Shown: piece by piece, positions 48,284 through 57,775 of the stretch
Layout: each line of letters begins with the position of its first letter
Numbering within the stretch: the stretch's first letter is position 1
DNA from: Nocardioides sp. zg-1228
Lineage (GTDB): Bacteria > Actinomycetota > Actinomycetes > Propionibacteriales > Nocardioidaceae
Assembly: GCF_017086465.1 (NCBI RefSeq)
Contig: NZ_CP070961.1
Location: 1,488,001 to 1,552,000 of the forward strand
Direction: 5' to 3'
Length of the DNA: 64,000 nt
Translations under genes and position numbers: made by a program
Notes under the pieces: model-generated
What the model saw: only the letters and a program-made list of their open reading frames with translations
Database searches by the model: none
What the model was told of the DNA's origin: nothing

Positions 48284-49011
48284 GCCGCGCGCGGTCGGAT
48301 CGTCGTCCCGGGCTGCTGGTCGTCGGATGCGTGGCGGCGCTGCTCTACGCCAACTTCATCCTCGACTGGATCCTGCGCGGGTTCGAGGGGATGGACCTGG
48401 TCGTCAGCACGCTCGGGGCGCCCGGCGAGCCCCACGCGGTCGCGCTGCGGGTCACCGACGTGGTGTGCGGCGTGCTGGTCCTGGCGCTCCTGCCGCGCGT
48501 ACGCTCGCTGCTCCCGCCCGGGCCGTGGCGCGAGGTCGCGGTCTGGGGGACCGTCGTGTTCGCGATCGGAGCGGCCGCCGCGGCTGCGGTCCCGACGCCC
48601 TGCGGACCGGGCGAGACCTGCGACGCCCCGCGCCAGCTGGTGCAGTCCCTCATCCACAACGGTGCCAGCCTCGTCTCGGAGGGTGCGCTCTTCGTCGGCA
48701 TGGCGGCGGTGTGGCGCGCGACCCACGCGACCGGCCCCGTGTGGTTGCGCCGGGTCGCCTTCTGGGACTTCTGGATCGGCGGGGTCGTCTTCACCAGCCT
48801 GTTCGCCTACTTCGGCTACTTCAGTGACGCGATGTGGATCGCCAGCGCCGCGCAACGGATCCACATCCTCTTCGTCAGCGCCTGGATCGTCTGCCTGGGT
48901 GTCGTCGCCGCCCACCCCCACCACCTCGACCCGAGCTCGAGGCCCGAGCGCCCGGCCGGACCGGACGAGCAGAGACCTGCCGCGTCAGAGACAAGGACCG
49001 ATGACCGATGA
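48280..49011 (+). CDS. DUF998 family membrane protein
   Basis: A 243-residue integral membrane protein from GTG 48280. Hydrophobic helices fall at about 11-32, 53-75, 85-106, 130-150, 160-182 and 188-209, with NFILDWILRGFEGMDLVVSTLGAPGEPHA in the first loop. These features and the length agree with the DUF998 family. The tail (about 212-243) is polar. Its stop overlaps the lysX ATG (ATGA), so the two are made together. Possible roles are in lipid or lysyl-lipid transport, but that is inference from context only. Confidence 0.82.
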   Translation: MSRARSDRRPGLLVVGCVAALLYANFILDWILRGFEGMDLVVSTLGAPGEPHAVALRVTDVVCGVLVLALLPRVRSLLPPGPWREVAVWGTVVFAIGAAAAAAVPTPCGPGETCDAPRQLVQSLIHNGASLVSEGALFVGMAAVWRATHATGPVWLRRVAFWDFWIGGVVFTSLFAYFGYFSDAMWIASAAQRIHILFVSAWIVCLGVVAAHPHHLDPSSRPERPAGPDEQRPAASETRTDDR

Positions 49012-52000
49012 GCACGAGGTCCCGCTGGTCGCCCGCCGAGGCGTCCCCCCAGCGCAGCGTCCCGCAGCACGCGCCTGCCGACGACCGGTGGCCGGACCTG
49101 TTCGCCTCGGCCGCCTACGCATGGGCGTTCCTCGTGCTCGTCGTGGCGCTCGTCCCCTCCTGGGGGCGCCACTTCGCACGCAACGACGACGTCGTGTCGC
49201 TGCTGCTGCTGCCGGTGGTGCCCAGCGTCGTCTACGCCTCGCTCGTGCTCGTCGTCGCGGTCGCGCTACGACGCCGGATGCGGGCCGCGTGGTGGGTCCT
49301 GGTGGTCTGGTTGCTGGTCGTGCCGCAGGTCGGCCGGGTGGTGTGGATCGTCCAGGGCGAGCGGGTCGTGCCGGCGAGCATCGGCTTCGTGGTCATCACC
49401 GCGGTCCTCGTGCTCGCGGTGCGGGTGCGGCACCAGTTCGTCGCCCGCAGCGCCGCCGGCACCCTCCGGTCGGCGGCGGCGCTCGTCCTCGCCGGCAGCG
49501 CGATCCTGCTCGTGGGTGGAGGGCTGCTCACCCAGCGCTTCGGCACGGCGTCCGGCCTCGGCGAGGCGGTGACGTACGTCCTGAACGCCACGCTTGTCGA
49601 CGTCGGACGGGTCGGTCCGGGCACCGACGTCACCGCCCCCTGGTGGGTGCGTGCACTCATCGGCGCGGTCGGCACGGTGGTCGCGCTGTCCACCGCGGTC
49701 CTGCTGTTCCGCTCGCCCCGCGACAGCCGGGTGCCCGACGTCGCCGAGGAGGCCACGGTGCGCTCGATGCTGCGCGACGCCGGCGACCACGACTCGCTCG
49801 GCTACTTCGCGACGCGGCGCGACAAGTCGGTCGTCTGGGACACCGGCGCCCCCACGACCGCCCGAGCCGGGGTGTCGTACCGCGTCGTCGGCTCGGTGAG
49901 CCTCGCCAGCGGCAACCCGATCGGTGACCCGCGCTACTGGCCCGACGCGATCGGGCGCTGGCGCCAGGAGGCGCGTCGGAGCGGGTGGTCGCTCGCGGTC
50001 ATGGGGGCGGGACACGAGGGTGCGCTCGCCTTCGCCGACGCGGGCCTGACGATGCTCGACATCGGCGACGAGGCGATCGTCGACCTGGCCGCCTTCTCCC
50101 TCCACGGGACCGGCATGAAGCCCGTGCGCCAGTCGGTGTCGCGTCTGCGCCGCCGCGGCTACACCGCGACGGTCGTCCGCCACGCCACGCTCGGCGAGGA
50201 CGACTTCGCCACCCTGGCCGTCGCCGCCGGCCAGTGGCGCGGTGACGGTGGGGACGAGCGGGGGTTCTCGATGGCGCTCGGACGACTCGGCGACCCGCTG
50301 GACGGGATGTGCGTGCTGGTGCGTGCGCACGACGCCGACCGTCGGCTGCGCGGCTTCCTGAGCTTCGTCCCGTGGGGTCGCACCGGGCTGTCGCTCGACC
50401 TGATGCGTCGCGATCCCACCGCCGACAACGGACTCGTCGAGCTGATGGTCGCCAGTCTCGCCGACCAGGCCCCGCGCCTCGGTGTCGGGCCGGTCTCGCT
50501 CAACTTCGCGATGTTCCGCGAGGCCTTCGAGCGCGGTGCGGAGGTCGGGGCGGGACCGGTGGCCCGGCTGTGGCGCCAGGGCCTCCTCCTCGCGAGCAAG
50601 AACTGGCAGCTGGAGTCGCTCTACCGCTCCAACGCCAAGTACCAGCCGGAGTGGCAGCCCCGCTACATGGGCTTCGAGTACGCCTCCGACCTGCCCCGGG
50701 TCGGGACGGCGGCGGGCAGCGCCGAGGGCTTCCTGACCGCCCCGTCCATCGCGCTGCTGCGTCACCACACGAAGGAGCACCTGCTCGCCACGGGCGGGGA
50801 CGAGCACGCCGCGGAGGTCCTGGCGCTGATGCGTCCCGAGCGCGACGTGGTCGCGGAGGCGCTGTCGAGTGCGCACCTCCCGGAGCAGATGCGGGTGCGG
50901 CGCGACAAGCTCGACCGGCTGCGCGCCGACGGCGTGGAGCCCTATCCGGTCACCGTGCCGCGCACGCACACGCTGGCGGAGGTGCGCTCGATCGTCGGCG
51001 ACGTCGGCCCCGACGTCGACACCGGCCACCGGGTCTCGGTGGCCGGCCGGGTGCTGCTCAAGCGAGACATGGGAGGGGTGGGGTTCGCGACCCTGCGCGA
51101 CGGCAGCGGTGACCTCCAGGTGATGGTCGACGCCGACCACGGCGGGCGCGAGCAGCTCGCGTTCTGGGAGCACTCCGTCGACCTCGGCGACCACGTGAGC
51201 GTCACGGGCGAGGTCGTCACGACGCACGCGGGCGAGCTCAGCGTGCGGGCGACGTCGGTCCTGCTGGCGGGCAAGGCGCTGCGCCCGCTGCCCGACAAGC
51301 ACAGGGGGCTCACCGACCCGGACGCTCGCGTGCGGATGCGCTACGTCGACCTGATCGTGCGGCCCGACTCCCGCACGATGGCCTACCGGCGCGCCGCCAT
51401 CGTCCGCAGCGTCCGCGACAGCCTGCACGAGCGGGGCTTCACCGAGGTCGAGACGCCGATCCTCCAGACGATCCACGGCGGGGCCAACGCGCGGCCGTTC
51501 GAGACTCACATCAACGCCTACGACCTCGACCTCTACCTGCGCATCGCGACCGAGCTGCACCTCAAGCGGCTGGTGGTGGGTGGGATGGAGCGGGTCTTCG
51601 AGATCGGTCGGCAGTTCCGCAACGAGGGCGCCGACGTCAAGCACAACCCGGAGTTCACCTCGCTCGAGGTGTACGAGACCTACGGCGACTACGACAGCAT
51701 GCGGGTCCTGACCCAGGAGCTCGTCCAGGAGGCCGCGACGGCCGTCTACGGCTCACCGGTCGCCCGTCGCGCGGACGCGGACGGCACGATCGTGGAGATC
51801 GACCTCTCGGGCCAGTGGCCGGCCCGCACCGTGTGCGAGGCCGTGTCCGGGGCACTGGGGGAGGAGGTCACCGCGGACACCCCCCTGGCCGAGCTCGTCC
51901 GGCACGCCGAGCGGATCGGCCTCGAGGTCGACCTCGAGCCCTCCTGGGGTCCGGTGCTCGAGGCGATCTACGAGGAGCTCTGCGAGGCCCGGACCACCAC

Positions 52001-52358
52001 TCCCGTCTTCTACACCGACTTCCCCAAGGAGAACGCCCCGCTGACGCGCGCGCACCGCGACGACCCGCGGCTGGCCGAGAAGTGGGACCTCGTGATGTTC
52101 GGCGCGGAGCAGGGCACGGCCTACTCCGAGCTGGTGGACCCGGTCGACCAACGGGCGCGGCTGGTGGCGCAGTCGCTGCTCGCCGCTGCCGGCGACGTGG
52201 AGGCCATGCAGGTCGACGAGGACTTCCTCGCCGCACTCGAGTACGGCATGCCGCCGACCGGCGGCATGGGGCTGGGGATCGACCGCCTGGTGATGAACCT
52301 GACCGGGCACAGCATCCGCGACACCATCCTGTTCCCGCTGGTGAAGCCGAACCGCTGA
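49008..52358 (+). CDS. lysX: Bifunctional lysyl-phosphatidylglycerol synthase / lysyl-tRNA synthetase
   Basis: A 1116-residue LysX protein. N-terminal membrane part (about 30-240) has six helices; residues about 255-590 are the DUF2156 aminoacyl-transferase (GYFATRRDKSVVWDTGAP, VSLNFAMFREAFERG). From about 620 a full lysyl-tRNA synthetase follows: anticodon-binding OB domain (LRDGSGDLQVMVDA), then class II core with motif 2 RNEGADVKHNPEFTSLEVY and motif 3 MGLGIDRLVM. It makes Lys-tRNA and transfers lysine to phosphatidylglycerol, lowering negative surface charge and giving resistance to cationic peptides; M. tuberculosis LysX is the model. ATG 49008 overlaps the DUF998 stop. Confidence 0.96.
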   Translation: MSTRSRWSPAEASPQRSVPQHAPADDRWPDLFASAAYAWAFLVLVVALVPSWGRHFARNDDVVSLLLLPVVPSVVYASLVLVVAVALRRRMRAAWWVLVVWLLVVPQVGRVVWIVQGERVVPASIGFVVITAVLVLAVRVRHQFVARSAAGTLRSAAALVLAGSAILLVGGGLLTQRFGTASGLGEAVTYVLNATLVDVGRVGPGTDVTAPWWVRALIGAVGTVVALSTAVLLFRSPRDSRVPDVAEEATVRSMLRDAGDHDSLGYFATRRDKSVVWDTGAPTTARAGVSYRVVGSVSLASGNPIGDPRYWPDAIGRWRQEARRSGWSLAVMGAGHEGALAFADAGLTMLDIGDEAIVDLAAFSLHGTGMKPVRQSVSRLRRRGYTATVVRHATLGEDDFATLAVAAGQWRGDGGDERGFSMALGRLGDPLDGMCVLVRAHDADRRLRGFLSFVPWGRTGLSLDLMRRDPTADNGLVELMVASLADQAPRLGVGPVSLNFAMFREAFERGAEVGAGPVARLWRQGLLLASKNWQLESLYRSNAKYQPEWQPRYMGFEYASDLPRVGTAAGSAEGFLTAPSIALLRHHTKEHLLATGGDEHAAEVLALMRPERDVVAEALSSAHLPEQMRVRRDKLDRLRADGVEPYPVTVPRTHTLAEVRSIVGDVGPDVDTGHRVSVAGRVLLKRDMGGVGFATLRDGSGDLQVMVDADHGGREQLAFWEHSVDLGDHVSVTGEVVTTHAGELSVRATSVLLAGKALRPLPDKHRGLTDPDARVRMRYVDLIVRPDSRTMAYRRAAIVRSVRDSLHERGFTEVETPILQTIHGGANARPFETHINAYDLDLYLRIATELHLKRLVVGGMERVFEIGRQFRNEGADVKHNPEFTSLEVYETYGDYDSMRVLTQELVQEAATAVYGSPVARRADADGTIVEIDLSGQWPARTVCEAVSGALGEEVTADTPLAELVRHAERIGLEVDLEPSWGPVLEAIYEELCEARTTTPVFYTDFPKENAPLTRAHRDDPRLAEKWDLVMFGAEQGTAYSELVDPVDQRARLVAQSLLAAAGDVEAMQVDEDFLAALEYGMPPTGGMGLGIDRLVMNLTGHSIRDTILFPLVKPNR

Positions 52359-52361
52359 TCG

Positions 52362-52379
52362 CCTCGGGCGTTGCCGAGG
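52362..52379. terminator. Hairpin between lysX and rnpB
   Basis: CCTCGG-GCGTTG-CCGAGG, a 6-bp stem 3 bases after the lysX stop, with no U-tract. It may stop either of the convergent transcripts (lysX from left, rnpB from right). Confidence 0.4.
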
Positions 52380-52394
52380 GGCAGATGGGGTGAG

Positions 52395-52760
52395 GAGTGG
52401 GTCGGCCTGTAGGCCGGGTTCTGTCCCGCTCGCGCGGGGGCGACCATCCATCTGCGACGACCGTTGCCGGCCGCCTGGTGCGATCTACCCGGATGCTCGG
52501 GCGGGCCGCCCTCAAACGCATCCTGTCTGATCTTGCTCCGGGTGGGGTTTGCCTAGCTGCGCCGGTCGCCCGGCGCACTGGTGGTCTCTTGCACCACCGT
52601 TTCACCCTTACCGCCCTCCGGAGAGGGAGGCGGTCTGTTCTCTGTGGCACTGATCCCGCGGGTTGCCCCGGGTGGCTGTTGGCCACCACCCTGCCCTGTG
52701 GAGCCCGGACCTTCCTCGACCCCACTCACGTGGAGCCGCGGCCGCCCGGCCGACCCACTC
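52395..52760 (-). ncRNA. rnpB: RNase P RNA
   Basis: The catalytic RNA of RNase P, type A, about 366 bases on the reverse strand. The ends GAGTGGGTCGGCC and GGCCGACCCACTC pair as P1. Conserved region I (GAGGAAAGUCCGGGCUCC, at about 52703-52720) and the 3' ACAGAACCCGGCCUACAG block are present. It matures the 5' ends of tRNAs such as those in this window. Confidence 0.96.
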
Positions 52761-52770
52761 AGGGGGAAGT

Positions 52771-53619
52771 CTAGGGGTGCGTGAGCACCTCGGCGCCATC
52801 GTCGGTGACGACCAAGGTGTGCTCGAACTGCGCGGAGCGGAGCCCGTCCTTGGTCACGGCCGTCCAGCCGTCGTCCCAGATGTCGTAGTCGGGGGTGCCG
52901 AGGTTGAGCATCGGCTCGATGGTGAAGGTCATCCCGACCCGGATCTCGTCGTCGAAGCGCGCGTCGTCGTAGTGGGGGATGATCAGGCCGGAGTGGAACG
53001 CCGTGCCGATGCCGTGGCCGGTGAAGTCGCGCACGACGCCGTAGCCGAAGCGCTTGGCGTAGGCCTCGATCACCCGGCCGATGACGTTGACGCGGCGACC
53101 GGGCTTGACGGCCTTGATCGCCCGGTCGAGCGCCTCCTTCGTCCGCTCGACGAGCAGCCGCGACTCCTCGTCGACGTCGCCGGCGAGGAAGGTGGCGTTG
53201 GTGTCGCCGTGCACGCCGTCGAGGAAGGCGGTGATGTCGATGTTGACGATGTCTCCGTCCTCGACGACCCGGCTGTCGGGGATGCCGTGGCAGATGACCT
53301 CGTTGACGCTGGCGCACAGCGACTTGGGGAAGCCGCGGTAGCCGAGGGTCGACGGGTACGCGCCGTGGTCGCAGAGGAACTCGTGGCCGATCCGGTCGAG
53401 CTCGTCGGTGGTCACGCCGGGCACGACGTGCGAGCCGACGAGCTCGCGCGCCTGGGCCGCGAGCCGGCCGGCGACCCGCATCCGCTCGATCGTCTCGGCG
53501 TCCTTGACCTCCTCGCCGGTGAAGCGCTGCGGCGCCGGCTGGTCGACGTACTCCGGGCGGACGATGTGGGCGGGCACGGCACGGCGTGCGGATACCTCTG
53601 CGGGGGATACGGCTGGCAC
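52771..53619 (-). CDS. map: Methionine aminopeptidase, type I
   Basis: A 282-residue metalloprotease that removes N-terminal Met. GTG 53619 with TACACT 6 bases upstream is preferred to ATG 53643, which would overlap the divergent gene's start. The pita-bread domain has the metal ligands in [19 protein letters not shown] (two Asp), [11 protein letters not shown] (His) and the IEPMLNLG and QFEHTLVV blocks (two Glu). The N-terminus has the [10 protein letters not shown] actinobacterial extension. It starts divergently from the SPOR-like gene and lies downstream of rnpB in transcription order. Confidence 0.96.
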   Translation of the reverse strand: MPAVSPAEVSARRAVPAHIVRPEYVDQPAPQRFTGEEVKDAETIERMRVAGRLAAQARELVGSHVVPGVTTDELDRIGHEFLCDHGAYPSTLGYRGFPKSLCASVNEVICHGIPDSRVVEDGDIVNIDITAFLDGVHGDTNATFLAGDVDEESRLLVERTKEALDRAIKAVKPGRRVNVIGRVIEAYAKRFGYGVVRDFTGHGIGTAFHSGLIIPHYDDARFDDEIRVGMTFTIEPMLNLGTPDYDIWDDGWTAVTKDGLRSAQFEHTLVVTDDGAEVLTHP

Positions 53620-53625
53620 GGCCCG

Positions 53626-53631
53626 AGTGTA
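53626..53631 (-). promoter_or_regulatory. -10 element, leaderless start of map
   Basis: TACACT on the reverse strand, 6 bases before GTG 53619; decides against the longer ATG start. Confidence 0.5.
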
Positions 53632-53641
53632 GTTTCGGCCC

Positions 53642-53866
53642 ATGAGCGAGAACGAATACTGGTTCTGCCTGACCCACCGCACGGTCGAGGGACGAGACGG
53701 CTGCAAGAACAGCGACCGGCTCGGCCCCTACGCCTCGGCGGCGGAGGCCTCCCGCGCGCTCGAGAAGGTCGAGGAGCGCAACGAGGAGTGGGACAACGAC
53801 CCGGCCTGGAACGACGAGGCCGCGACCCCGGGGGACGGCGTCAGCGACGCGACTCCCGACAGGTGA
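53642..53866 (+). CDS. SPOR-like small actinobacterial protein
   Basis: A 74-residue protein from ATG 53642. The sequence [37 protein letters not shown] and EWDNDPAWN matches a small family in actinobacteria sometimes called SPOR domain-containing. GPYAS with the following helix is the SPOR-like part. Two cysteines ([13 protein letters not shown]) could bind a metal or redox partner. It has no signal peptide. Its TGA (53864-53866) directly abuts the reverse-strand stop at 53867-53869. Confidence 0.85.
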   Translation: MSENEYWFCLTHRTVEGRDGCKNSDRLGPYASAAEASRALEKVEERNEEWDNDPAWNDEAATPGDGVSDATPDR

Positions 53867-54526
53867 TCACTTCTTCCTGCCCTTCTTGCCGGTGACGGGG
53901 TTGGCCGCCTGAGCCAGGTCGGCCGCGGCGCGGACGCTCTTGAGGGCGCGCTTGGTGTTCTTGTCGAGGGTGCGGGTGAGGTCGGCGATCGCCGCCTCGT
54001 ACTGCTTGCTCACCCGCGCTGCCGTCTCGGCCGCGACCCGCTCGGCGGTCTCCTGCGCGACCTTCTGGATCATCGCGGCGGTGCTGATGGCCTGGGCGCC
54101 GACGTCGACCGCGCGCTCGGCGGGCGAGCGCCGCGCCGACGACGCGATGGGCTTGGCCGTTGGCCTCGGCGTCGACTGCTGGGCCGACCGCCCAGCGGGC
54201 GGGGAGGCCGACGGGCGCGCCGGCGCCGTGGCCGACGACGACTTCGTGCCTGTGGTCTTCGTGGCTGTCGACTTCTTCGTGGCGGACTTCGCGGCGGACT
54301 TCGTGGCCGGCGACTTCTTCGCCGCAGACTTCGTGGCGGGGGTCTTCGTCGCGGTCGACTTCTTGGCCGTTGACTTCGCGGGGGACTTCTTCGCCGTTGA
54401 CTTCGCGGGGGACTTCTTCGCCGCGGACTTGGTGGTGGCGGACTTCTTCGCCGCGGACTTGGTGGCGGTCGACTTCTTCGCCGGGGACTTCTTGGCTGCC
54501 GTCCTGCCGGCCGGGGTCTCGCTCAC
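53867..54526 (-). CDS. Histone H1-like Lys/Ala-rich protein
   Basis: A 219-residue basic protein from GTG 54526, with GAGGAG upstream. Residues 10-105 repeat AKKS, ATKS and PAKS units, like eukaryotic H1 tails and the tail of mycobacterial HupB. Residues about 130-200 are an amphipathic helix region (AQAISTAAMIQKVAQETAERV), and the end is KKGRKK. It lacks a HU core, so it is not HupB. Probably a nucleoid or polyanion-binding protein; the repeats are made of near-identical DNA and are prone to length change. Confidence 0.85.
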   Translation of the reverse strand: MSETPAGRTAAKKSPAKKSTATKSAAKKSATTKSAAKKSPAKSTAKKSPAKSTAKKSTATKTPATKSAAKKSPATKSAAKSATKKSTATKTTGTKSSSATAPARPSASPPAGRSAQQSTPRPTAKPIASSARRSPAERAVDVGAQAISTAAMIQKVAQETAERVAAETAARVSKQYEAAIADLTRTLDKNTKRALKSVRAAADLAQAANPVTGKKGRKK

Positions 54527-54630
54527 GTCGGGCTCCTCGCGTCGTCGGGACCTCGATCCTTCCGTGCCGGGGCCGACTTGTCACCGCCACCGGCCCGCCG
54601 GCGGCAGCGCGGCGGGCCGGACCGGGGACC

Positions 54631-55476
54631 TCAGAAGGTGTGCTCGGGGCCGGGGAACGTGCCCCCGCGGACGTCGTCGGCGTAGGCCCGCGCCGCCTCG
54701 AGCAGCACGCCGTGGACGTCGGCGTACTGCTTGACGAAGCGCGCCATCCGGCCCGTGCGCAGGCCGAACGCGTCCTGCCACACGAGCACCTGGCCGTCGC
54801 ACGCCGGACCGGCGCCGATGCCGATGGTGGGGATGGTCAGCTCCTTGCTGACCTGCTCGGCGACGTCGCCGGGCACCATCTCCATCACCACGGCGAACGC
54901 GCCGGCGTCCTCCATCGCGTGCGCGGCGGCCAGGATCCGGTCGGCCGCCTCGCCGCGCCCCTGGACCCGGTAGCCGCCGAGGGCGTGCTCGCTCTGCGGG
55001 GTGAAGCCGATGTGGGCCATGACGGGGATGCCGTTGGTCGACAGCTTCTCCACCTGGGGCGCCACCTCGACGCCGCCCTCGAGCTTGACGGCGTGCGCGT
55101 CGGCCTCCTTCATGAAGCGGACGGCCGTGTGGAAGGCCTGCTCCGGCGACGCCTGGTAGGAGCCGAACGGGAGGTCGGCGAGGACCAGCCCGCGCCGCGC
55201 GGCGCGCGAGACGGCGCGGACGAGGGGGATGAGCTCGTCGACCGTCACGGGCAGCGTCGTCTCGTAGCCGAGGACGTTGTTGGCCGCGGAGTCACCGATG
55301 AACAGGATGTCGATGCCGGCCTCGTCGAAGACCGCCGCGGTGTACATGTCGTAGACCGTGAGCATGGTGATCTTCTCGCCGCGCTCCTTCATCTCCCGCA
55401 GGTGATGGGTGCGTACGCGCTTCACGGGCGCCGACGGTGCCGGGCCGGAGCCGTAGGGGGCAGTCTCTTCGGGCAT
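54631..55476 (-). CDS. panB: Ketopantoate hydroxymethyltransferase
   Basis: A 281-residue TIM-barrel enzyme that makes ketopantoate from 2-oxoisovalerate and methylene-tetrahydrofolate, the first step to pantothenate and CoA. ATG 55476 has GAGGAGC upstream. Conserved elements: [56 protein letters not shown] and [24 protein letters not shown]; the latter contain the catalytic and Mg-binding residues. The length is slightly long at the N-terminus, as usual in actinobacteria. No pan operon is adjacent. Confidence 0.96.
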   Translation of the reverse strand: MPEETAPYGSGPAPSAPVKRVRTHHLREMKERGEKITMLTVYDMYTAAVFDEAGIDILFIGDSAANNVLGYETTLPVTVDELIPLVRAVSRAARRGLVLADLPFGSYQASPEQAFHTAVRFMKEADAHAVKLEGGVEVAPQVEKLSTNGIPVMAHIGFTPQSEHALGGYRVQGRGEAADRILAAAHAMEDAGAFAVVMEMVPGDVAEQVSKELTIPTIGIGAGPACDGQVLVWQDAFGLRTGRMARFVKQYADVHGVLLEAARAYADDVRGGTFPGPEHTF

Positions 55477-55588
55477 GCTCGCTCCTCGTCATCTCGCGGC
55501 TCCCTGCTGGAGTCCACGGACCACTCGTCAGGCTAGTGGCGACCGGTCGGTAGGGCGCTGTGGCGGCCGTCACGCTCGGCGGCGGACG

Positions 55589-56752
55589 TCAGCGCGGCGA
55601 GACGCGGACGACCCGGTCGCGCGCGCCGTTGTCGGTGGTGAGGAGGAGGTCGCCGTCGCGCGCCGCGGTGACCGAGCGCAGTCGGCCCAGGCGCTGCAGC
55701 CGGGGCGGACGGGTGACGGAGGTGAGCCGACCGGCGGCGTCGAAGCGGAGGAACAGGACCGCGGAGCCCTTGAGCGCGGCGACGGCGAGCGTCCCCTCGA
55801 GCGGTCCCCACTGGGAGCCGCGCACCCAGGCGGCGCCGGAGGTCGCGATCGTCGGGGTACCGGAGGACCACGCGGCCTCCTGCTGCTGGCCCGGGAGCGA
55901 CTGGTCGGTCATCGGCACGGTCTCGTCGTAGCCCGGGACCGGGTTCCAGCCGTAGTCACCGCCCGGGACGAGCAGGTTGACCTCGTCGTCGCGGTCGCTG
56001 CCGTGCTCGACCGACCAGAGGGTCCCGTCGTCGCGCTGGGCCAGGCCCTGGACGTTGCGGTGGCCGTAGGTCCACACGAGCGGGCGGGCACCGCTCGCGT
56101 CCGCGAACGGGTTGCCGGGCATCGGCGCGCCGGTGCGGCGGTGTACCCGCAGCACCTTGCCGCCGAGGGAGTCGAGGGAGCGCGGGTTGGTGCCGACGGC
56201 GGCGTCGCCGGTGCCGACGAACAGGGCGTCGCTGTCGCGGTCGAGCAGCAGCCGGCAGCCACCGTGGCGTCCCGACGTCGCCGGGAAGTCGCCGACCACG
56301 AGGCGCGGCTGCGAGAGCCTGCGCCACCGCGGGTCGACCCGCCACCGCGTCACCCGCACCTCCGTGCCCCGCCGGGTCGAGGCGCCGTGGCACGCCCACA
56401 GCGTCCGCGAGCCGGCGTCCACCGCGATCGACAGCAGGCCGGTCTCGCCGGAGACCCAGACCTGCGTCGAGAGGTCGGCGAGGGTCCGGCGCTTCCCCTT
56501 CCGTACGACGCTGAGCCGGGCGCGGTCGCGCTCGGAGACGAGCAGCCGGCCACCCGGTCCCTGCTGGACGTCCCAGGGGTGCTGGAGCCCGCGGACGACG
56601 GTGCGGACCCGCAGCTGTGGGGCTCGCTCGTCGCGAGGGGCGGCACGTTCGCCGGCCCCGGTCGCCGGCGGCGGAAGGGTGACGAGCCCGGCGACGAGCG
56701 CGGCGAGGGCGACGGACAGGGACCACCGGGTGCTGCGGAGGGGCTGGCGCAC
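55589..56752 (-). CDS. Exported PQQ-dependent sugar dehydrogenase-like protein
   Basis: A 387-residue six-bladed beta-propeller of the GDH/YliI family. GTG 56752 fits TAGCGT 7 bases upstream; residues 5-30 are a signal peptide (RSTRWSLSVALAALVAGLVTL). Family motifs: GLQHPWDVQQGPGGRLLVSER, GETGLLSIAVDA, YGHRNVQGLAQRDDGTLWSVEHGSD, EVNLLVPGGDYGWNPV. It may bind PQQ and oxidise aldoses, but PQQ genes are not visible and many relatives have other or unknown partners. Secreted or surface-bound by inference. Confidence 0.88.
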   Translation of the reverse strand: MRQPLRSTRWSLSVALAALVAGLVTLPPPATGAGERAAPRDERAPQLRVRTVVRGLQHPWDVQQGPGGRLLVSERDRARLSVVRKGKRRTLADLSTQVWVSGETGLLSIAVDAGSRTLWACHGASTRRGTEVRVTRWRVDPRWRRLSQPRLVVGDFPATSGRHGGCRLLLDRDSDALFVGTGDAAVGTNPRSLDSLGGKVLRVHRRTGAPMPGNPFADASGARPLVWTYGHRNVQGLAQRDDGTLWSVEHGSDRDDEVNLLVPGGDYGWNPVPGYDETVPMTDQSLPGQQQEAAWSSGTPTIATSGAAWVRGSQWGPLEGTLAVAALKGSAVLFLRFDAAGRLTSVTRPPRLQRLGRLRSVTAARDGDLLLTTDNGARDRVVRVSPR

Positions 56753-56759
56753 GGCGCCG

Positions 56760-56765
56760 ACGCTA
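56760..56765 (-). promoter_or_regulatory. -10 element, leaderless start at 56752
   Basis: TAGCGT on the reverse strand, 7 bases before GTG 56752; it lies at the end of the upstream acetyltransferase gene. Confidence 0.4.
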
Positions 56766-57683
56766 CGACTGCGCGAGGGCGCCGGTAAAGGGTGGCTCGC
56801 CGGGCGGCAGGGGACGGGCGAGCTGGATGCCGACCCGGGTGGTGGCGTAGCCGAGCCGGGTGTTGAGGGCGCGCATCGCTGCGTTGCCGTCCTGGGTCCA
56901 GGTGTAGACCTCGTGGATCCCGTGGTCGGCCGCCCAGGCGAGGGCGCGCTGCTTGAGGTGGACTGCCAGGCCGCGCCCGCGCCAGGCACGGCGCACGGCG
57001 GTCAGGCCGTTCTCGGCGCGGGTCGGCTGGTCGGGGTCGCGGCCCAGGCCCGCGCAGCCGACGACCTCCCCGTCGTGCAGCGCGAGGAACATCGGGTCGG
57101 CGAGCCAGGACGTCGCCCAGCGCTCCGGCGTCACGTCGAGCGGGGTGTCGACGGCGAAGTCCGCCAGCGCCTCGAGCCCGAGGCCGTCGTACGCCGCCTC
57201 CCACAGCCCGGGCCGCTCCTGGGCGGTGACGACCTCGATCCCATCAGGGGCCGGCGCCACCGCGATCGGGGCGTCGATGCGGAAGGTCTGCTCGACCTCG
57301 CGGTTGACCTCCTCGAACCCGAAGCGCTGTGCGAAGGCGAGCGAGCCCTCGTCGTCCGCGCCCGCGCGCAGCGTCGGGACGCCGAGGCCGGCGACGTGCG
57401 CGACGAGCCGGTCGAGCAGGGCCGTGCCCACGCCGCGCCTGCGGTGCTCGGGGAGCACGCGCGGCACGACCGAGCCGCCGCCGCTGGTCTCCGAGCGGTC
57501 GGCCAGGCCGGAGCCGACCACCACGCCGTCCTCACGGGCCAGCACCATCAGCCGATCGGGCCCGGCGTGCGCGCGCATCTCCTCCACCGACTGGGCGCGC
57601 TCGTAGGGCACGACCGCGATCCGCACCTGTCGCCACGCCTCGAGGTCCTCGTCGGAGGCACACGGGGTGATGACGAGGGCCAT
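56763..57683 (-). CDS. Tandem-GNAT acetyltransferase
   Basis: A 306-residue protein from ATG 57683, with TACGGT 6 bases upstream. Two GNAT domains: residues 1-145 with VVPRVLPEHRRRGVGTALLD, and 155-300 with TAVRRAWRGRGLAVHLKQRALAWA and a closing YTWTQDGNAAMRALNTRLGYA. Both acetyl-CoA loops look intact. Substrate unknown; it shares the double-domain layout with the gene at 10678. The sugar-dehydrogenase-like gene follows after its stop. Confidence 0.88.
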   Translation of the reverse strand: MALVITPCASDEDLEAWRQVRIAVVPYERAQSVEEMRAHAGPDRLMVLAREDGVVVGSGLADRSETSGGGSVVPRVLPEHRRRGVGTALLDRLVAHVAGLGVPTLRAGADDEGSLAFAQRFGFEEVNREVEQTFRIDAPIAVAPAPDGIEVVTAQERPGLWEAAYDGLGLEALADFAVDTPLDVTPERWATSWLADPMFLALHDGEVVGCAGLGRDPDQPTRAENGLTAVRRAWRGRGLAVHLKQRALAWAADHGIHEVYTWTQDGNAAMRALNTRLGYATTRVGIQLARPLPPGEPPFTGALAQS

Positions 57684-57689
57684 GACCGC

Positions 57690-57695
57690 ACCGTA
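57690..57695 (-). promoter_or_regulatory. -10 element, leaderless start at 57683
   Basis: TACGGT on the reverse strand, 6 bases before ATG 57683. Confidence 0.45.
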
Positions 57696-57775
57696 GGACG
57701 TGTCGGCCCGGTCCTCCCACCCATTTGCCGGCCCGCGTGCCCCGAGGGGTGGGATCTCGGCCCGGTCCGCTTCCC

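Noticed and set aside
53620-53643. ATG 53643 as the start of map
   Set aside because: It would overlap the divergent SPOR-like start; TACACT at leaderless distance supports GTG 53619.
54230-54500. Repeats in the H1-like gene considered as a CRISPR array
   Set aside because: The units are short, in frame, unequal in spacing, and encode Lys/Ala/Ser/Thr; no spacer sequences exist.
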